A stretch of 64,000 nucleotides of DNA from Kineococcus terrestris (GTDB taxonomy: Bacteria > Actinomycetota > Actinomycetes > Actinomycetales > Kineococcaceae). Location: assembly GCF_041020765.1 (NCBI RefSeq), contig NZ_JBEUEJ010000006.1; one strand, given 5' to 3'. Below the pieces are notes generated by a model. It was not told the DNA's origin. It made no database searches and was given only the letters and a program-made list of their open reading frames with translations. The first letter of the stretch is position 1. Each line of letters starts with the position of its first letter. The translations under genes were made by a program, and so were the position numbers. Of this stretch, positions 16,796 to 24,540 are shown piece after piece.

Positions 16796-16817
16796 GCCCG
16801 GGCCGCGCCGGGCCCGG

Positions 16818-17126
16818 TCAGCCCCGGCCGGCGACCGGGGTGCAGAACTCCGCGCGCACGCCGGTGACCAGCTCGCGGACGCGCTCGAGGAACGCCGCAG
16901 TGGCGGGGCGCGCCTCGTGGGCGCGGTGGGCGTCGCGGTCGCGGTAGACCTCGTGGAAGACCCGCGCCAGCGGCTCCTCGTCCACGGTCATCGGGGTGTA
17001 CACGAGGGTGCCCTCCTCCTCGGCGAGGATCCCGGGCACGGTGGCGGCGACGAGCTGGTCGAACTCGGCCGCGGCGGCCTCGTCGCGCAGGTCGAACCGG
17101 ACGACGATGACGAAGGTGCTGTCCAC
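16818..17126 (-). CDS. Antibiotic biosynthesis monooxygenase (ABM/YgiN-like) domain protein
   Basis: A single ABM-domain protein of 102 residues, a dimeric alpha-beta barrel. Visible are VIVVRFDLRDEAAAAEFDQLVAATVPGILAEEEGTLVYTP and the typical ARVFHEVYRDRDAHRAHEARPATAAFLERV, i.e. the EVYxDxxAxxxH signature. Members oxidise quinols or small phenolics, or degrade haem, with no cofactor; the substrate here is unknown. I take GTG 17126 as the start because the domain begins there. It is downstream of the LacI gene on the same strand but separated by a repeat element. Confidence 0.85.
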   Translation of the reverse strand: MDSTFVIVVRFDLRDEAAAAEFDQLVAATVPGILAEEEGTLVYTPMTVDEEPLARVFHEVYRDRDAHRAHEARPATAAFLERVRELVTGVRAEFCTPVAGRG

Positions 17127-17183
17127 GGCTCCACCGTCCCACGCCCCCGCCGCGCCCGCCCCGCCACCTCGTCCCACCCCGCC

Positions 17184-17269
17184 GTGATCATGGACGGGTG
17201 AACGCTCACCCTTCCGTGATCACCGCGAGGGGACCGCTGTGATCGTGCTGGGAGTCCCCGCGAGGTCGC
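17184..17269 (-). repeat. Two-hairpin intergenic repeat, copy C (inverted, degraded)
   Basis: Order and sequence match the reverse complement of copies A and B. Hairpin 2 comes first (17184-17223, 40 bp as in the other copies; GTGATCA...TGATCAC ends, with inner GGGTGA/TCACCC arms). After 15 bases comes hairpin 1 (17239-17269), with loop TGGGAGTCCCC close to the reverse complement of copy A's loop. Several stem positions are mutated. It lies between the LacI gene's 3' end and the ABM gene. Confidence 0.75.
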
Positions 17270-17283
17270 AGCAGGGGGTGGGG

Positions 17284-18378
17284 TCAGGGCAGGTGGGGGG
17301 TGGGCGGGGGCAGGTCGGGGACGGGGCCGTCGGCCGCGGGGGCGCGGTCGCCGGCGGAGCTGGCGCGCACGACGAGCTGCGGGGCGACGACCACGGTGCG
17401 GTGCACGTGGCCGGCCTCGTGGGCGGCCTCCTCCAGCAGCAGCCGGACGGCCTCCCGTCCCACCTCCTGCCCGGTCAGGTGCACGGACGTCAGCGGCACC
17501 GCACCGCCCCAGCCGCGGGTGTCGTAGTCGCAGCCCATCACGGCGACGTCGCCCGGCACGTCCAGGCCGGCGGCCAGCAGCTCCTGCACGACCGTCATGG
17601 CCAGCAGGTCGGTCACGGCGATGACCGCCCGGGGGCGCCGCCGCGCGGGCATCGAGGCGATCTCCCGGCCGGCGGTCCGCCCGCCGGCGGGCCGCACGTC
17701 ACCGGTGGCCACCTCCAGCAGGCTCGCGCGTCCTCCCGCCTCGGCGACGGCGCGGCGCGCCCCGGCGAGCCGGTCGCGCACCGGTTGCAGGCGGACGTGG
17801 TTGGCGCCGACGAAGGCCAGGCGCCGGAACCCCAGCCCGAGCAGGTGCTGCGCGGCCAGGTACCCGACGCGGTCGTTGTCGACGAGGACCGTGCACAGGT
17901 CGTCGCGGCCGGTGTCGTAGTTGACGAGGACGACGGGCGTGCCGTGCCGGCGGGCGCGGTCGACGGTGGCGCCGGGGTCGGCCATGGGGGAGAGCAGGAC
18001 CCCCGCGACGCGGGTGCGGTCCAGGAACTCCAGGTGGGTGGCCTGCAGGTCGTCGTCGTTGTCGCTGTCGGCGGTCAGCAGGGTCGTCCCGCGCGCGTAC
18101 GCCTCGCGCTGGGCGCCGCGCGCGATCTCGACGAACAGCGTGTTGCCGAGGTCGGCGACGACGAGGCCGAGGGTGCTGCTGCGGCCGGCGACGAGGGTGC
18201 GGGCGTTGGCGTTGGGGGTGAACCCCAGCTCCTCGATGACGGCCTCGACCTTCTCGCGGGTCGCCGGCCGCACCCGCTCGGGGTGGTTGAGGACGTGGGA
18301 GACCGTGCCGACGGACACCCCGGCCCGGGCGGCCACGTCGGTCACGCTGGGCGTGCGCCGCCCGTCGCTGCTCGGCAC
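17284..18378 (-). CDS. LacI-family regulator, probably of the GH78 gene
   Basis: Repressor of 364 residues. The helix-turn-helix is SVTDVAARAGVSVGTVSHVLNHPERVRPATREKV, the hinge helix NANARTLVAGRSS, and a sugar-binding domain of periplasmic-binding fold follows (LGLVVADLGNTLFVEIARGAQREA ... VIAVTDLLAMTVVQELLAAGLDVPGDVAVMGCDYD). The C-terminus carries a Pro-rich tail. Start GTG 18378 gives the normal distance to the HTH. It diverges from the alpha-L-rhamnosidase gene, whose promoter carries a TGAA-N4-TTCA dyad, so repression relieved by rhamnose or a rhamnoside is the likely logic (inference). Confidence 0.92.
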   Translation of the reverse strand: MPSSDGRRTPSVTDVAARAGVSVGTVSHVLNHPERVRPATREKVEAVIEELGFTPNANARTLVAGRSSTLGLVVADLGNTLFVEIARGAQREAYARGTTLLTADSDNDDDLQATHLEFLDRTRVAGVLLSPMADPGATVDRARRHGTPVVLVNYDTGRDDLCTVLVDNDRVGYLAAQHLLGLGFRRLAFVGANHVRLQPVRDRLAGARRAVAEAGGRASLLEVATGDVRPAGGRTAGREIASMPARRRPRAVIAVTDLLAMTVVQELLAAGLDVPGDVAVMGCDYDTRGWGGAVPLTSVHLTGQEVGREAVRLLLEEAAHEAGHVHRTVVVAPQLVVRASSAGDRAPAADGPVPDLPPPTPHLP

Positions 18379-18412
18379 CCGGCGAGGGTACCGACGGGTG
18401 CCGCCGGAGGCG

Positions 18413-18441
18413 TTGACACGCCCCGGGGTCACCCCTAGCGT
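18413..18441 (+). promoter_or_regulatory. Promoter of the alpha-L-rhamnosidase gene
   Basis: TTGACA (18413-18418), then 17 bases, then TAGCGT (18436-18441): a near-consensus vegetative promoter in the LacI/GH78 divergent gap, pointing at the rhamnosidase gene. Confidence 0.75.
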
Positions 18442-18447
18442 CGTCGT

Positions 18448-18459
18448 TGAAGGGTTTCA
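18448..18459. promoter_or_regulatory. LacI-type operator overlapping the transcription start
   Basis: TGAAGGGTTTCA is a dyad (TGAA/TTCA) close to the common LacI-family site TGAAACGTTTCA. It starts 6 bases after the -10 box, the expected place for a blocking repressor. A 7-bp hairpin with a TTC loop (18462-18478) follows in the leader. Confidence 0.65.
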
Positions 18460-18504
18460 GAGCCGTCGTTCCGACGGCCCGCGCTCGACGAGGAGACGAC
18501 CCCG

Positions 18505-21183
18505 GTGACGACCGCCACCACCGCCCCCACCACCGCCCCCACCACCGACGCCCGCACCGACGTGGTCGTCACCGACCTGCGCGCCGAGCAGCTCGACCCG
18601 CCCCTGGGCCTGGGCACCGGGACGCCCCGGCTGTCGTGGGTCGCGCGCCCCGCCGGGCAGGTGCCCGCCGGCTGGCGGCAGGTCGCCCACGAGGTGCGCG
18701 TCGTGCCCGACCCGCCCGCCGGCCCGGGGCCCGCGCGGGAGAGCGGGCGCACCCCGTCGGCCGACGGCGTGCTCGTCGAGTGGCCGGTCGCGCCGCTGAC
18801 CTCGCGCGAGCGGGTGCTCGTGCAGGTGCGCGTGTGGAGCGCCGACGACGAGCGGCCCACCGCCTGGAGCCCGCCGCTGGCCGTGGAGTCCGGGCTGCTG
18901 GAGCCGGCCGACTGGACGGCCGTGCCCGTCGGCCCGGACACCGAGGCCGACCCCGCGCAGGACCACCGCCCCGTCCTGCTGCGCCGGGGTTTCGCCGTCG
19001 ACGGCGAGGTGGTCCGCGCGCGCCTGCACGTGACCGCGCACGGGCTGCTGGAGGCGGAGCTGAACGGCGTCCGCGTCGGCGACGAGGAGCTGGCACCGGG
19101 CTGGACCAGCTACCACCACCGGCTGCGGTACCGCACCCACGACGTGACCGCCCTGGTGCGCGCGGGCGAGAACGTCCTGGGCGCGTGGCTGGCCGACGGC
19201 TGGTACCGCGGCAGGTTCGGCATCCGCGGCGCCAGCCGCAACCTGTACGGCGAGCGCACCGCGCTGCTGGCGCAGCTGGAGGTGGACCTGGCCGACGGCC
19301 GCCGCCTCGTCGTGGGCACCCACCCGGGGACGGGGGAGGACGGGCGCGCGTGGCGGGCCGCGGACAGCCCCGTGCTGGCGGCGAACCTGTACGACGGCGA
19401 GACGTACGACGCGCGCGAGGAACTGCCCGGCTGGAGCGCGCCCGGGTTCGACGACGCGGCGTGGGTCGGCGTGCGCCCGCACGAGCGCGATCCGGCGACC
19501 CTCGTGGCGGCGGACGGCCCGCCGGTGCGCTGCACGCGCGAGCTGCGGCCGGTGGCGGTGCTGACCAGCCCGAGCGGGCGCACCGTCCTGGACTTCGGGC
19601 AGAACCTCGCCGGGCGGGTGCGGATCCGCGTGCGCGGGACCGCGGGGCAGCGGGTGCGGCTGCGGCACGCGGAGGTGCTGCAGGACGGGGAGCTGTTCAC
19701 CCGGGCGCTGCGCACGGCCGCCGCGACCGACGAGTACGTGCTGGCCGGGCGCGGGCAGGAGGTGTGGGAACCCCGGTTCACCGTCCACGGGTTCCGCTAC
19801 GTGGAGGTGACGGGCTGGCCGGGCGCGCTCGGCGACGGCGACGTCGTGGCCCGCGTCCTGCACTCGGACACGCGGCGCACCGGGTGGTTCACGTGCTCGG
19901 ACGCGCGGGTGGAGCGGCTGCACGAGAACGTCGTGTGGAGCACGCGCTCGAACTTCCTGGACGTGCCGACGGACTGCCCGCAGCGCGACGAGAGGCTGGG
20001 CTGGACCGGCGACATCCAGGTGTTCGCGCCGACGGCGGCGTTCCTGCACGACGTCGGGGGTTTCCTGTCCTCCTGGCTGGCGGACGTGGCCGCGGAGCAG
20101 TTCGAGGACGGCACCGTCCCCTGGTACGTGCCGGACGTCCCCGGCGGGGACGTGTGGACGCCGGCGCGCCCGGGCGCGGTGTGGGGCGACGTCGCCGTCC
20201 TGACGCCGTGGGTGCTCTACGAGCGCTACGGCGACACCGGGGTGCTGGCGCGCCAGTACGACAGCGCGAGGAAGTGGGTGGACCTGGTGGCCCGCCTCGC
20301 CGGCCCGGACCGGTTGTGGGACAACGGGTTCCAGCTCGGCGACTGGCTGGACCCGGCGGCCCCTCCGCACGACCCGGCGGACGCGCGCACCGACCGGTAC
20401 CTCGTGGCGACGGCGTACTTCGCGCGCTCGGCGCAGGTGCTGTCGTGGATGGCGGGCGTCCTGGGTCGCGAGGACGACGCGACGTCCTACGACGCGCTGG
20501 CGCGCGAGGTGCGCAGCGCGTTCGTCAAGGCGTACGTCCTGCCGGGCGGGCGGCTGACGAGCGACGCGCAGACGGCGTACGCGCTGGCGGTCGTGTTCGA
20601 CCTGATGCCCGACGAGGCGTCGCGGCGGGCCGCGGGCGACCGGCTGGCCGAGCTGGTCGCCGAGGCGGGGCACCGCATCGCCACGGGTTTCGCCGGTGTC
20701 AACCTCGTCACCGACGCGCTGTCGCTGACCGGCCACGACGACGCCGCCCTGGCGATGCTCACCGAGACCGGCTGCCCGTCCTGGCTGTACCAGGTGCTCA
20801 TGGGGGCGACGACGACGTGGGAGCGCTGGGACGGCCTGCTGCCCGACGGCACCCCGAACCCGGGGCAGATGCTGTCGTTCAACCACTACGCGCTCGGTTC
20901 GGTGGCCGACTGGGTGCACCGCGCCGTCGGCGGCCTGGCGCCCGCCGCGCCCGGCTACCGGGAGCTCCTGGTGCGCCCGCGCCCCGGCGCCGGCATCACG
21001 TCGGCGTCGGTGCGGCACGAGACCCCGCACGGCACGGCGGCGGTGTCGTGGCGGGTGCGCGACGGCGTCCTCGCCGTGGACGTGCACGTCCCGCTGGGGG
21101 TCAGCGCGGTGCTGGACCTGCCGGGTGCCGGGCCCAGCCGCGTGGGCGCCGGCTCGCACCACCTGGAGGTGCCGGTCCCCTGA
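18505..21183 (+). CDS. Alpha-L-rhamnosidase, glycoside hydrolase family 78
   Basis: Large hydrolase (892 residues) releasing terminal L-rhamnose. After a Thr/Ala-rich tail the order is: N-terminal beta domain (PRLSWV), rhamnosidase N domain (GLLEAELNGVRVGDEELAPGWTSYHHRLRYRTHDVT), concanavalin-like domain (VLDFGQNLAGRVRIRVRG), then the catalytic (alpha/alpha)6 barrel with VPTDCPQRDERLGWTGDIQVFAPTA carrying the acidic residues, and GATTTWERWDG. No signal peptide is seen, so it probably acts inside the cell on imported oligosaccharides. The start is GTG 18505 with GAGGAGA at 18490-18496. A short tandem repeat in the first codons encodes TTAPTTAPTT. Confidence 0.93.
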   Translation: MTTATTAPTTAPTTDARTDVVVTDLRAEQLDPPLGLGTGTPRLSWVARPAGQVPAGWRQVAHEVRVVPDPPAGPGPARESGRTPSADGVLVEWPVAPLTSRERVLVQVRVWSADDERPTAWSPPLAVESGLLEPADWTAVPVGPDTEADPAQDHRPVLLRRGFAVDGEVVRARLHVTAHGLLEAELNGVRVGDEELAPGWTSYHHRLRYRTHDVTALVRAGENVLGAWLADGWYRGRFGIRGASRNLYGERTALLAQLEVDLADGRRLVVGTHPGTGEDGRAWRAADSPVLAANLYDGETYDAREELPGWSAPGFDDAAWVGVRPHERDPATLVAADGPPVRCTRELRPVAVLTSPSGRTVLDFGQNLAGRVRIRVRGTAGQRVRLRHAEVLQDGELFTRALRTAAATDEYVLAGRGQEVWEPRFTVHGFRYVEVTGWPGALGDGDVVARVLHSDTRRTGWFTCSDARVERLHENVVWSTRSNFLDVPTDCPQRDERLGWTGDIQVFAPTAAFLHDVGGFLSSWLADVAAEQFEDGTVPWYVPDVPGGDVWTPARPGAVWGDVAVLTPWVLYERYGDTGVLARQYDSARKWVDLVARLAGPDRLWDNGFQLGDWLDPAAPPHDPADARTDRYLVATAYFARSAQVLSWMAGVLGREDDATSYDALAREVRSAFVKAYVLPGGRLTSDAQTAYALAVVFDLMPDEASRRAAGDRLAELVAEAGHRIATGFAGVNLVTDALSLTGHDDAALAMLTETGCPSWLYQVLMGATTTWERWDGLLPDGTPNPGQMLSFNHYALGSVADWVHRAVGGLAPAAPGYRELLVRPRPGAGITSASVRHETPHGTAAVSWRVRDGVLAVDVHVPLGVSAVLDLPGAGPSRVGAGSHHLEVPVP

Positions 21184-21220
21184 GGGCTGGCGGATGGACG
21201 CCGTGCCGGGGCCCACCCGC

Positions 21221-21985
21221 TCACGCCACCGAGAACCCGCCGTCGACCTTCAGGTCCTGCCCGTTGACCATCGCTGAGGCGTCGGAGGCCAGGAACACCA
21301 CGGCGTTGCTGACGTCGCGTGGTTCGGCGAAGTGCCCCAGGGGGATGCGCGCGATCATCGGCGCGGCCTTGGCCTCCTCGCCCCAGACCCGCTGCCCCAT
21401 CTCGGTCATGACGACCGTCGGGCTGACCGAGTTCGCCCGCACACCGGAGGGCCCGAGCTCCAGCGCGAGGACCTTCGTGAGCATGTTCAGCGCGGCCTTG
21501 CTCGTGGAGTAGGCGTAGTGCTCGGCCAGCGCGAGGGAGCCCGCCAGCGAGGAGACGGTGACGACGCTGCCGCCCCCCGCGGCGGCCATCGCCCGCCCGA
21601 TCCGCGAACCCAGCAGCGCGGGCGCGCGCACGTTCACCGCCATCGTCAGGTCCCAGGTGTCCGCGTCGACGTCGACGGCCATCTGCGGGAAGGAGATCCC
21701 CGCGTTGCTGACGAGGACGTCGAGACCGCCGAACACCGCCAGGGACTCCGCCGCCAGGCGCTCCACGTCCGCGGCCCGCGACAGGTCGGCGGTCACGACG
21801 GCGGTGCGCACCCCGTGCTCGGCCGCCAGCTCGTGCGCCAGCGGTTCCAGCGCGGCGGCCGAGCGCGCCGAGAGGACGAGGTCGGCGCCGGCGGCGGCCA
21901 GGGCGCGCACCACCTCGGTGCCGATGCCCTGCGAGGCGCCGGTGACGAGGGCGCGCTTGCCGGTGAGGTCGAACGGGCTGCTCAC
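21221..21985 (-). CDS. SDR-family dehydrogenase coupled to SorC-type regulator (polyol/sugar type)
   Basis: Classical SDR of 254 residues: GASQGIG cofactor loop, NAG in LVSNAGISF, catalytic Ser in TVSSLAGS, YxxxK in YAYSTSKAAL, and an Asp-Gly-Gly end (LKVDGGFSVA). Its GTG start at 21985 overlaps the regulator's TGA (GTGA), so it is translated from the regulator's message. It lies back to back with a tetritol-type dehydrogenase and importer, so a polyol or sugar dehydrogenase role fits; one tetritol route in mycobacteria uses an SDR D-threitol dehydrogenase, but identity with that enzyme is not shown here. Confidence 0.88.
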   Translation of the reverse strand: MSSPFDLTGKRALVTGASQGIGTEVVRALAAAGADLVLSARSAAALEPLAHELAAEHGVRTAVVTADLSRAADVERLAAESLAVFGGLDVLVSNAGISFPQMAVDVDADTWDLTMAVNVRAPALLGSRIGRAMAAAGGGSVVTVSSLAGSLALAEHYAYSTSKAALNMLTKVLALELGPSGVRANSVSPTVVMTEMGQRVWGEEAKAAPMIARIPLGHFAEPRDVSNAVVFLASDASAMVNGQDLKVDGGFSVA

Positions 21986-23004
21986 GGGGTTCCTCCGGGA
22001 CGGTCGGGTCGGACGCCGAGCTCGGCGGCGAGCTCGGCGGCGGTGGCGGGGTCGGTGACCAGGTGGGTGAAGTGCCGTCCGCGCGCGCCGGCGACGATGC
22101 TGGGCACCTTCACCGAGCCGTGGGCGACGGCGATGCGGACGGGCACGGCGTGCAGGACGTCCAGGGGCACGGCCATCAGGCGCTCGGCGCCCTCCCAGGC
22201 GACCTCGCGCCCCTCGGCGTCGTAGAAGCGGCTGACGACGTCGCCGACGGCGCGGCGCACCCCCTCCTCGCCGACGGGCACGAACCCGGGGATCGACGCG
22301 CGCCGCGCAGGCGGGGCGCCCACGCCCATGACGGCGCAGCGCGCCCGCGCCCACAGGTCGAGCACCCGCTGGGTCGAGGGGTCGGCCAGCAGACCGGCGC
22401 GCAGCTCCGCGCTCGGCAGGGCGGGGGCGAACAGGAAGCGGGGGACCCCGCCGACGGTGGCCGCCACCCGCCGGGTGATCTCGTTGGTGGCGTACCACGC
22501 CTCCGGCTCGTCCTGCCCACCGACCATGGGCACCACGAGCACCCCGGGCATGGGGGGCAGGTCGCGCTGGGCGACCTCGTGGAGGGTGCGCCCGGAGCTG
22601 ACGAGGAGCACGTCGTCGCGGCCGAGACCGACTCCGGCCAGGACCTGCGCCAGCGCGGGGGAGACGGCCTCGGCGACGTGGTCGGGCGCGGCCGCGGCGG
22701 ACAGGACCACGCGCTCCAGGCCGAGGGCGTCCTCCAGGCGGGCGGCCAGGCCGGTGGGGTCGTGCTCGTCGAGGGGGGCGACCTCGATGCGGACGATGCC
22801 GCGCTCGCGGGCCTCGCGCAGCAGGCGGCTGACGGTGGCCCGGCTGGTGCCCAGGCGCGCGGCGATCTCCGCCTGGGTGGCGTCCTGCAGGTAGTAGAGC
22901 GTCGCCGCCGTGTGCATGAGGGCCGCCGGGAACCGGGCCCCGGTGACCCCGGCGGACCCGGCGGACCCGGGGCGCGCCGGGTCGCCGGTGGGGGTCGTCG
23001 CCAC
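21982..23004 (-). CDS. SorC-family sugar-binding transcriptional regulator
   Basis: Regulator of about 340 residues. The N-terminal HTH has LYYLQDATQAEIAARLGTSRATVSRLLREARERGIVRIEV, which is typical of the SorC/DeoR sugar-binding family. The C-terminal phosphosugar-isomerase-like effector domain includes VLLVSSGRTLHEVAQRDLPPMPGVLVVPMVGG and KVPSIVAGARGRHFTHLVTDPATAAEL. Start GTG 23004 is preceded by an AGGAGG-type site; the frame is open further up but without family resemblance. It is divergent from the dehydrogenase/ABC operon and probably controls it through the GCACA-N2-TGTGC dyad at 23087-23098. The effector is probably a phosphorylated sugar or polyol. Confidence 0.9.
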   Translation of the reverse strand: MATTPTGDPARPGSAGSAGVTGARFPAALMHTAATLYYLQDATQAEIAARLGTSRATVSRLLREARERGIVRIEVAPLDEHDPTGLAARLEDALGLERVVLSAAAAPDHVAEAVSPALAQVLAGVGLGRDDVLLVSSGRTLHEVAQRDLPPMPGVLVVPMVGGQDEPEAWYATNEITRRVAATVGGVPRFLFAPALPSAELRAGLLADPSTQRVLDLWARARCAVMGVGAPPARRASIPGFVPVGEEGVRRAVGDVVSRFYDAEGREVAWEGAERLMAVPLDVLHAVPVRIAVAHGSVKVPSIVAGARGRHFTHLVTDPATAAELAAELGVRPDRPGGTP

Positions 23005-23086
23005 GTCGGCCTCCTCCTCGTGCGCGGTGGGCGCCTGCTGCGGCGACCGCCGTCCGTGCTCGTCCGACTCCGGTGTCCGGATCCCT

Positions 23087-23098
23087 GCACAGATGTGC
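23087..23098. promoter_or_regulatory. Dyad operator candidate for the SorC-type regulator
   Basis: GCACAGATGTGC has perfect 5-bp arms around GA. It ends directly before the -35 box of the dehydrogenase operon promoter, the place expected for an activator site. A further GTGTGC half-site follows at about 23107-23112. Confidence 0.5.
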
Positions 23099-23128
23099 TG
23101 GACAAGTGTGCCGCACCGGTCGTAGCGT
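23099..23128 (+). promoter_or_regulatory. Promoter of the dehydrogenase/ABC operon
   Basis: TGGACA (23099-23104), an 18-base spacer, TAGCGT (23123-23128). The -10 hexamer is identical to that of the rhamnosidase promoter. This would leave a GC-rich 5' leader of roughly 165 bases before the ATG at 23301, in which I see no recognisable riboswitch. Confidence 0.55.
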
Positions 23129-23300
23129 GCGGAAGGCCGCGGCGCGGTGGACCCGACGGAGGGGCCGCGCTGCACGAGGACCGCACCAGGACCGGACCGC
23201 GGCCGTGCCGACCCGGCCGGACCGCGACGCCCACCGCACCGGTGGACACCGCCCCGCACTCCCCGACCCGCACCCCGCCGACTGCGAAGGAGCAGCGCAG

Positions 23301-24383
23301 ATGAGCGACCTGCCGGACACCATGAAGGCCGTCGTCGTCCACGGCCCCCGCGACTACCGCCTCGAGCGCCTGCCCGTGCCGACCGCCGGGCCCGGTCAGG
23401 CCCTGCTGAAGGTCGAGGCCGTGGGCATCTGCGCCTCGGACCTGAAGTGCTACCACGGCGCGGCGAAGTTCTGGGGCGACGAGAACCGCCCCGCCTGGAC
23501 CGAGACGCAGGTCGTGCCCGGCCACGAGTTCACCGGCCGGATCGTCGAGATCGACGAGGAGGCCTCGCGCCGCTGGGGCGTCGCCGCCGGTGACCGGGTC
23601 GTGGCCGAGCAGATCGTGCCGTGCTGGAACTGCCGGTACTGCGGTCGCGGCGACTACCACATGTGCCAGCCGCACGACATGTTCGGCTTCAAGCGCCGCA
23701 CCCCCGGCGCGATGGCCGAGTACCTCGTCCTGCCGGCCGAGGCCCTCGTGCACAAGGCGCCCTCGGACCTGCCCCCGTGGCAGGTGGCCTACGCCGAGCC
23801 CCTGTCGTGCGCCCTGCACGCCGTCGAGCGCGCCGGCATCCGCTTCGACGACACCGTGGTCGTCGCCGGCTGCGGTCCCATCGGCCTCGGCATGATCGCC
23901 GGCGCGGCCGCGAAGTTCCCGCAGCGCATCATCGCCCTGGACGCGCTGCCGCAGAAGCTCGCGCTCGCCGAGAAGTGCGGCGCCGACGTGACGCTGAACA
24001 TCACCGAGGTCGACGTCGTGCAGGCCGTCAAGGACCTCACCGGCGGCTACGGCGCGGACGTCTACATCGAGGGCACCGGCCACCCCTCCGCGGTGCCGCA
24101 GGGCTTGAACCTGCTCCGCAAGCTGGGCACCTTCGTGGAGTACAGCGTGTTCAAGGACCCCGTCACCGTCGACTGGTCGATCATCAGCGACGACAAGGAG
24201 CTCAACGTCCTGGGTGCCCACCTGGGCCAGAACACCTGGCCGGCGGCGCTGAAGCTCATCGAGTCCGGGCGCCTGCCGATGGACGAGATCTGCTCGCACC
24301 AGCTCCCCCTGGAGGAGTTCCAGCGAGGACTGGACCTCGTCGCGGACTCGGCGAACTCCGTCAAGGTGTCGCTCGTCCCCTGA
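23301..24383 (+). CDS. eltD: Zinc-dependent erythritol/L-threitol-type dehydrogenase
   Basis: Medium-chain zinc alcohol dehydrogenase (360 residues). Catalytic zinc ligands are Cys44, His75 and Glu76 (GICASDLKCYHG, PGHEF). The structural zinc site is Cys108, Cys111, Cys114 and Cys122. The NAD fold is VVVAGCGPIGLGMIAGAAAK. Segments such as LKCYHGAAKFWGDENRPAW, CQPHDMFGFKRRTPGAM and TVDWSIISDDKELNVLGAHLG match, from memory, the erythritol/L-threitol dehydrogenase of Mycobacterium smegmatis, which forms L-erythrulose. Start ATG 23301 has GAAGGAG ahead. It stands first before an ABC importer and back to back with a SorC regulator. The kinase and isomerases of that pathway are not in this window. 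Confidence 0.8.
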   Translation: MSDLPDTMKAVVVHGPRDYRLERLPVPTAGPGQALLKVEAVGICASDLKCYHGAAKFWGDENRPAWTETQVVPGHEFTGRIVEIDEEASRRWGVAAGDRVVAEQIVPCWNCRYCGRGDYHMCQPHDMFGFKRRTPGAMAEYLVLPAEALVHKAPSDLPPWQVAYAEPLSCALHAVERAGIRFDDTVVVAGCGPIGLGMIAGAAAKFPQRIIALDALPQKLALAEKCGADVTLNITEVDVVQAVKDLTGGYGADVYIEGTGHPSAVPQGLNLLRKLGTFVEYSVFKDPVTVDWSIISDDKELNVLGAHLGQNTWPAALKLIESGRLPMDEICSHQLPLEEFQRGLDLVADSANSVKVSLVP

Positions 24384-24424
24384 CGCCCCGCACCGGCCCT
24401 CCCGGCGCACCGCGCGCCGACCGC

Positions 24425-24452
24425 CGCCGGGGACCCGCCCGGGTCCCCGGCG
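24425..24452 (+). terminator. Strong hairpin after the dehydrogenase gene
   Basis: Perfect 13-bp arms (CGCCGGGGACCCG at 24425-24437, its complement at 24440-24452) around a 2-base loop, 42 bases after the dehydrogenase stop. There is no T tract. It may reduce read-through into, or set the 3' end before, the importer genes. Confidence 0.6.
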
Positions 24453-24463
24453 CGACTCCCCAC

Positions 24464-24514
24464 GCCGTGCGGCGCCCTCACGCGCGCTGCTGCGCCCGCA
24501 GGCGCCCGCACGGC
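24464..24514 (+). promoter_or_regulatory. Second hairpin in the dehydrogenase-importer gap
   Basis: GCCGTGC (24464-24470) pairs with GCACGGC (24508-24514), and GGCGCC (24471-24476) with GGCGCC (24501-24506), with a single bulged C. It is just upstream of the binding-protein ribosome site, so it could influence translation or RNA stability. Confidence 0.5.
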
Positions 24515-24540
24515 CCCCACCCACCGCGATGGAGCGAGAC

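Noticed and set aside
23129..23300. GC-rich leader before the dehydrogenase gene as a riboswitch
   Set aside because: Some GGACCG/CGGTCC pairing is possible, but no known aptamer pattern or extended stem stands out.
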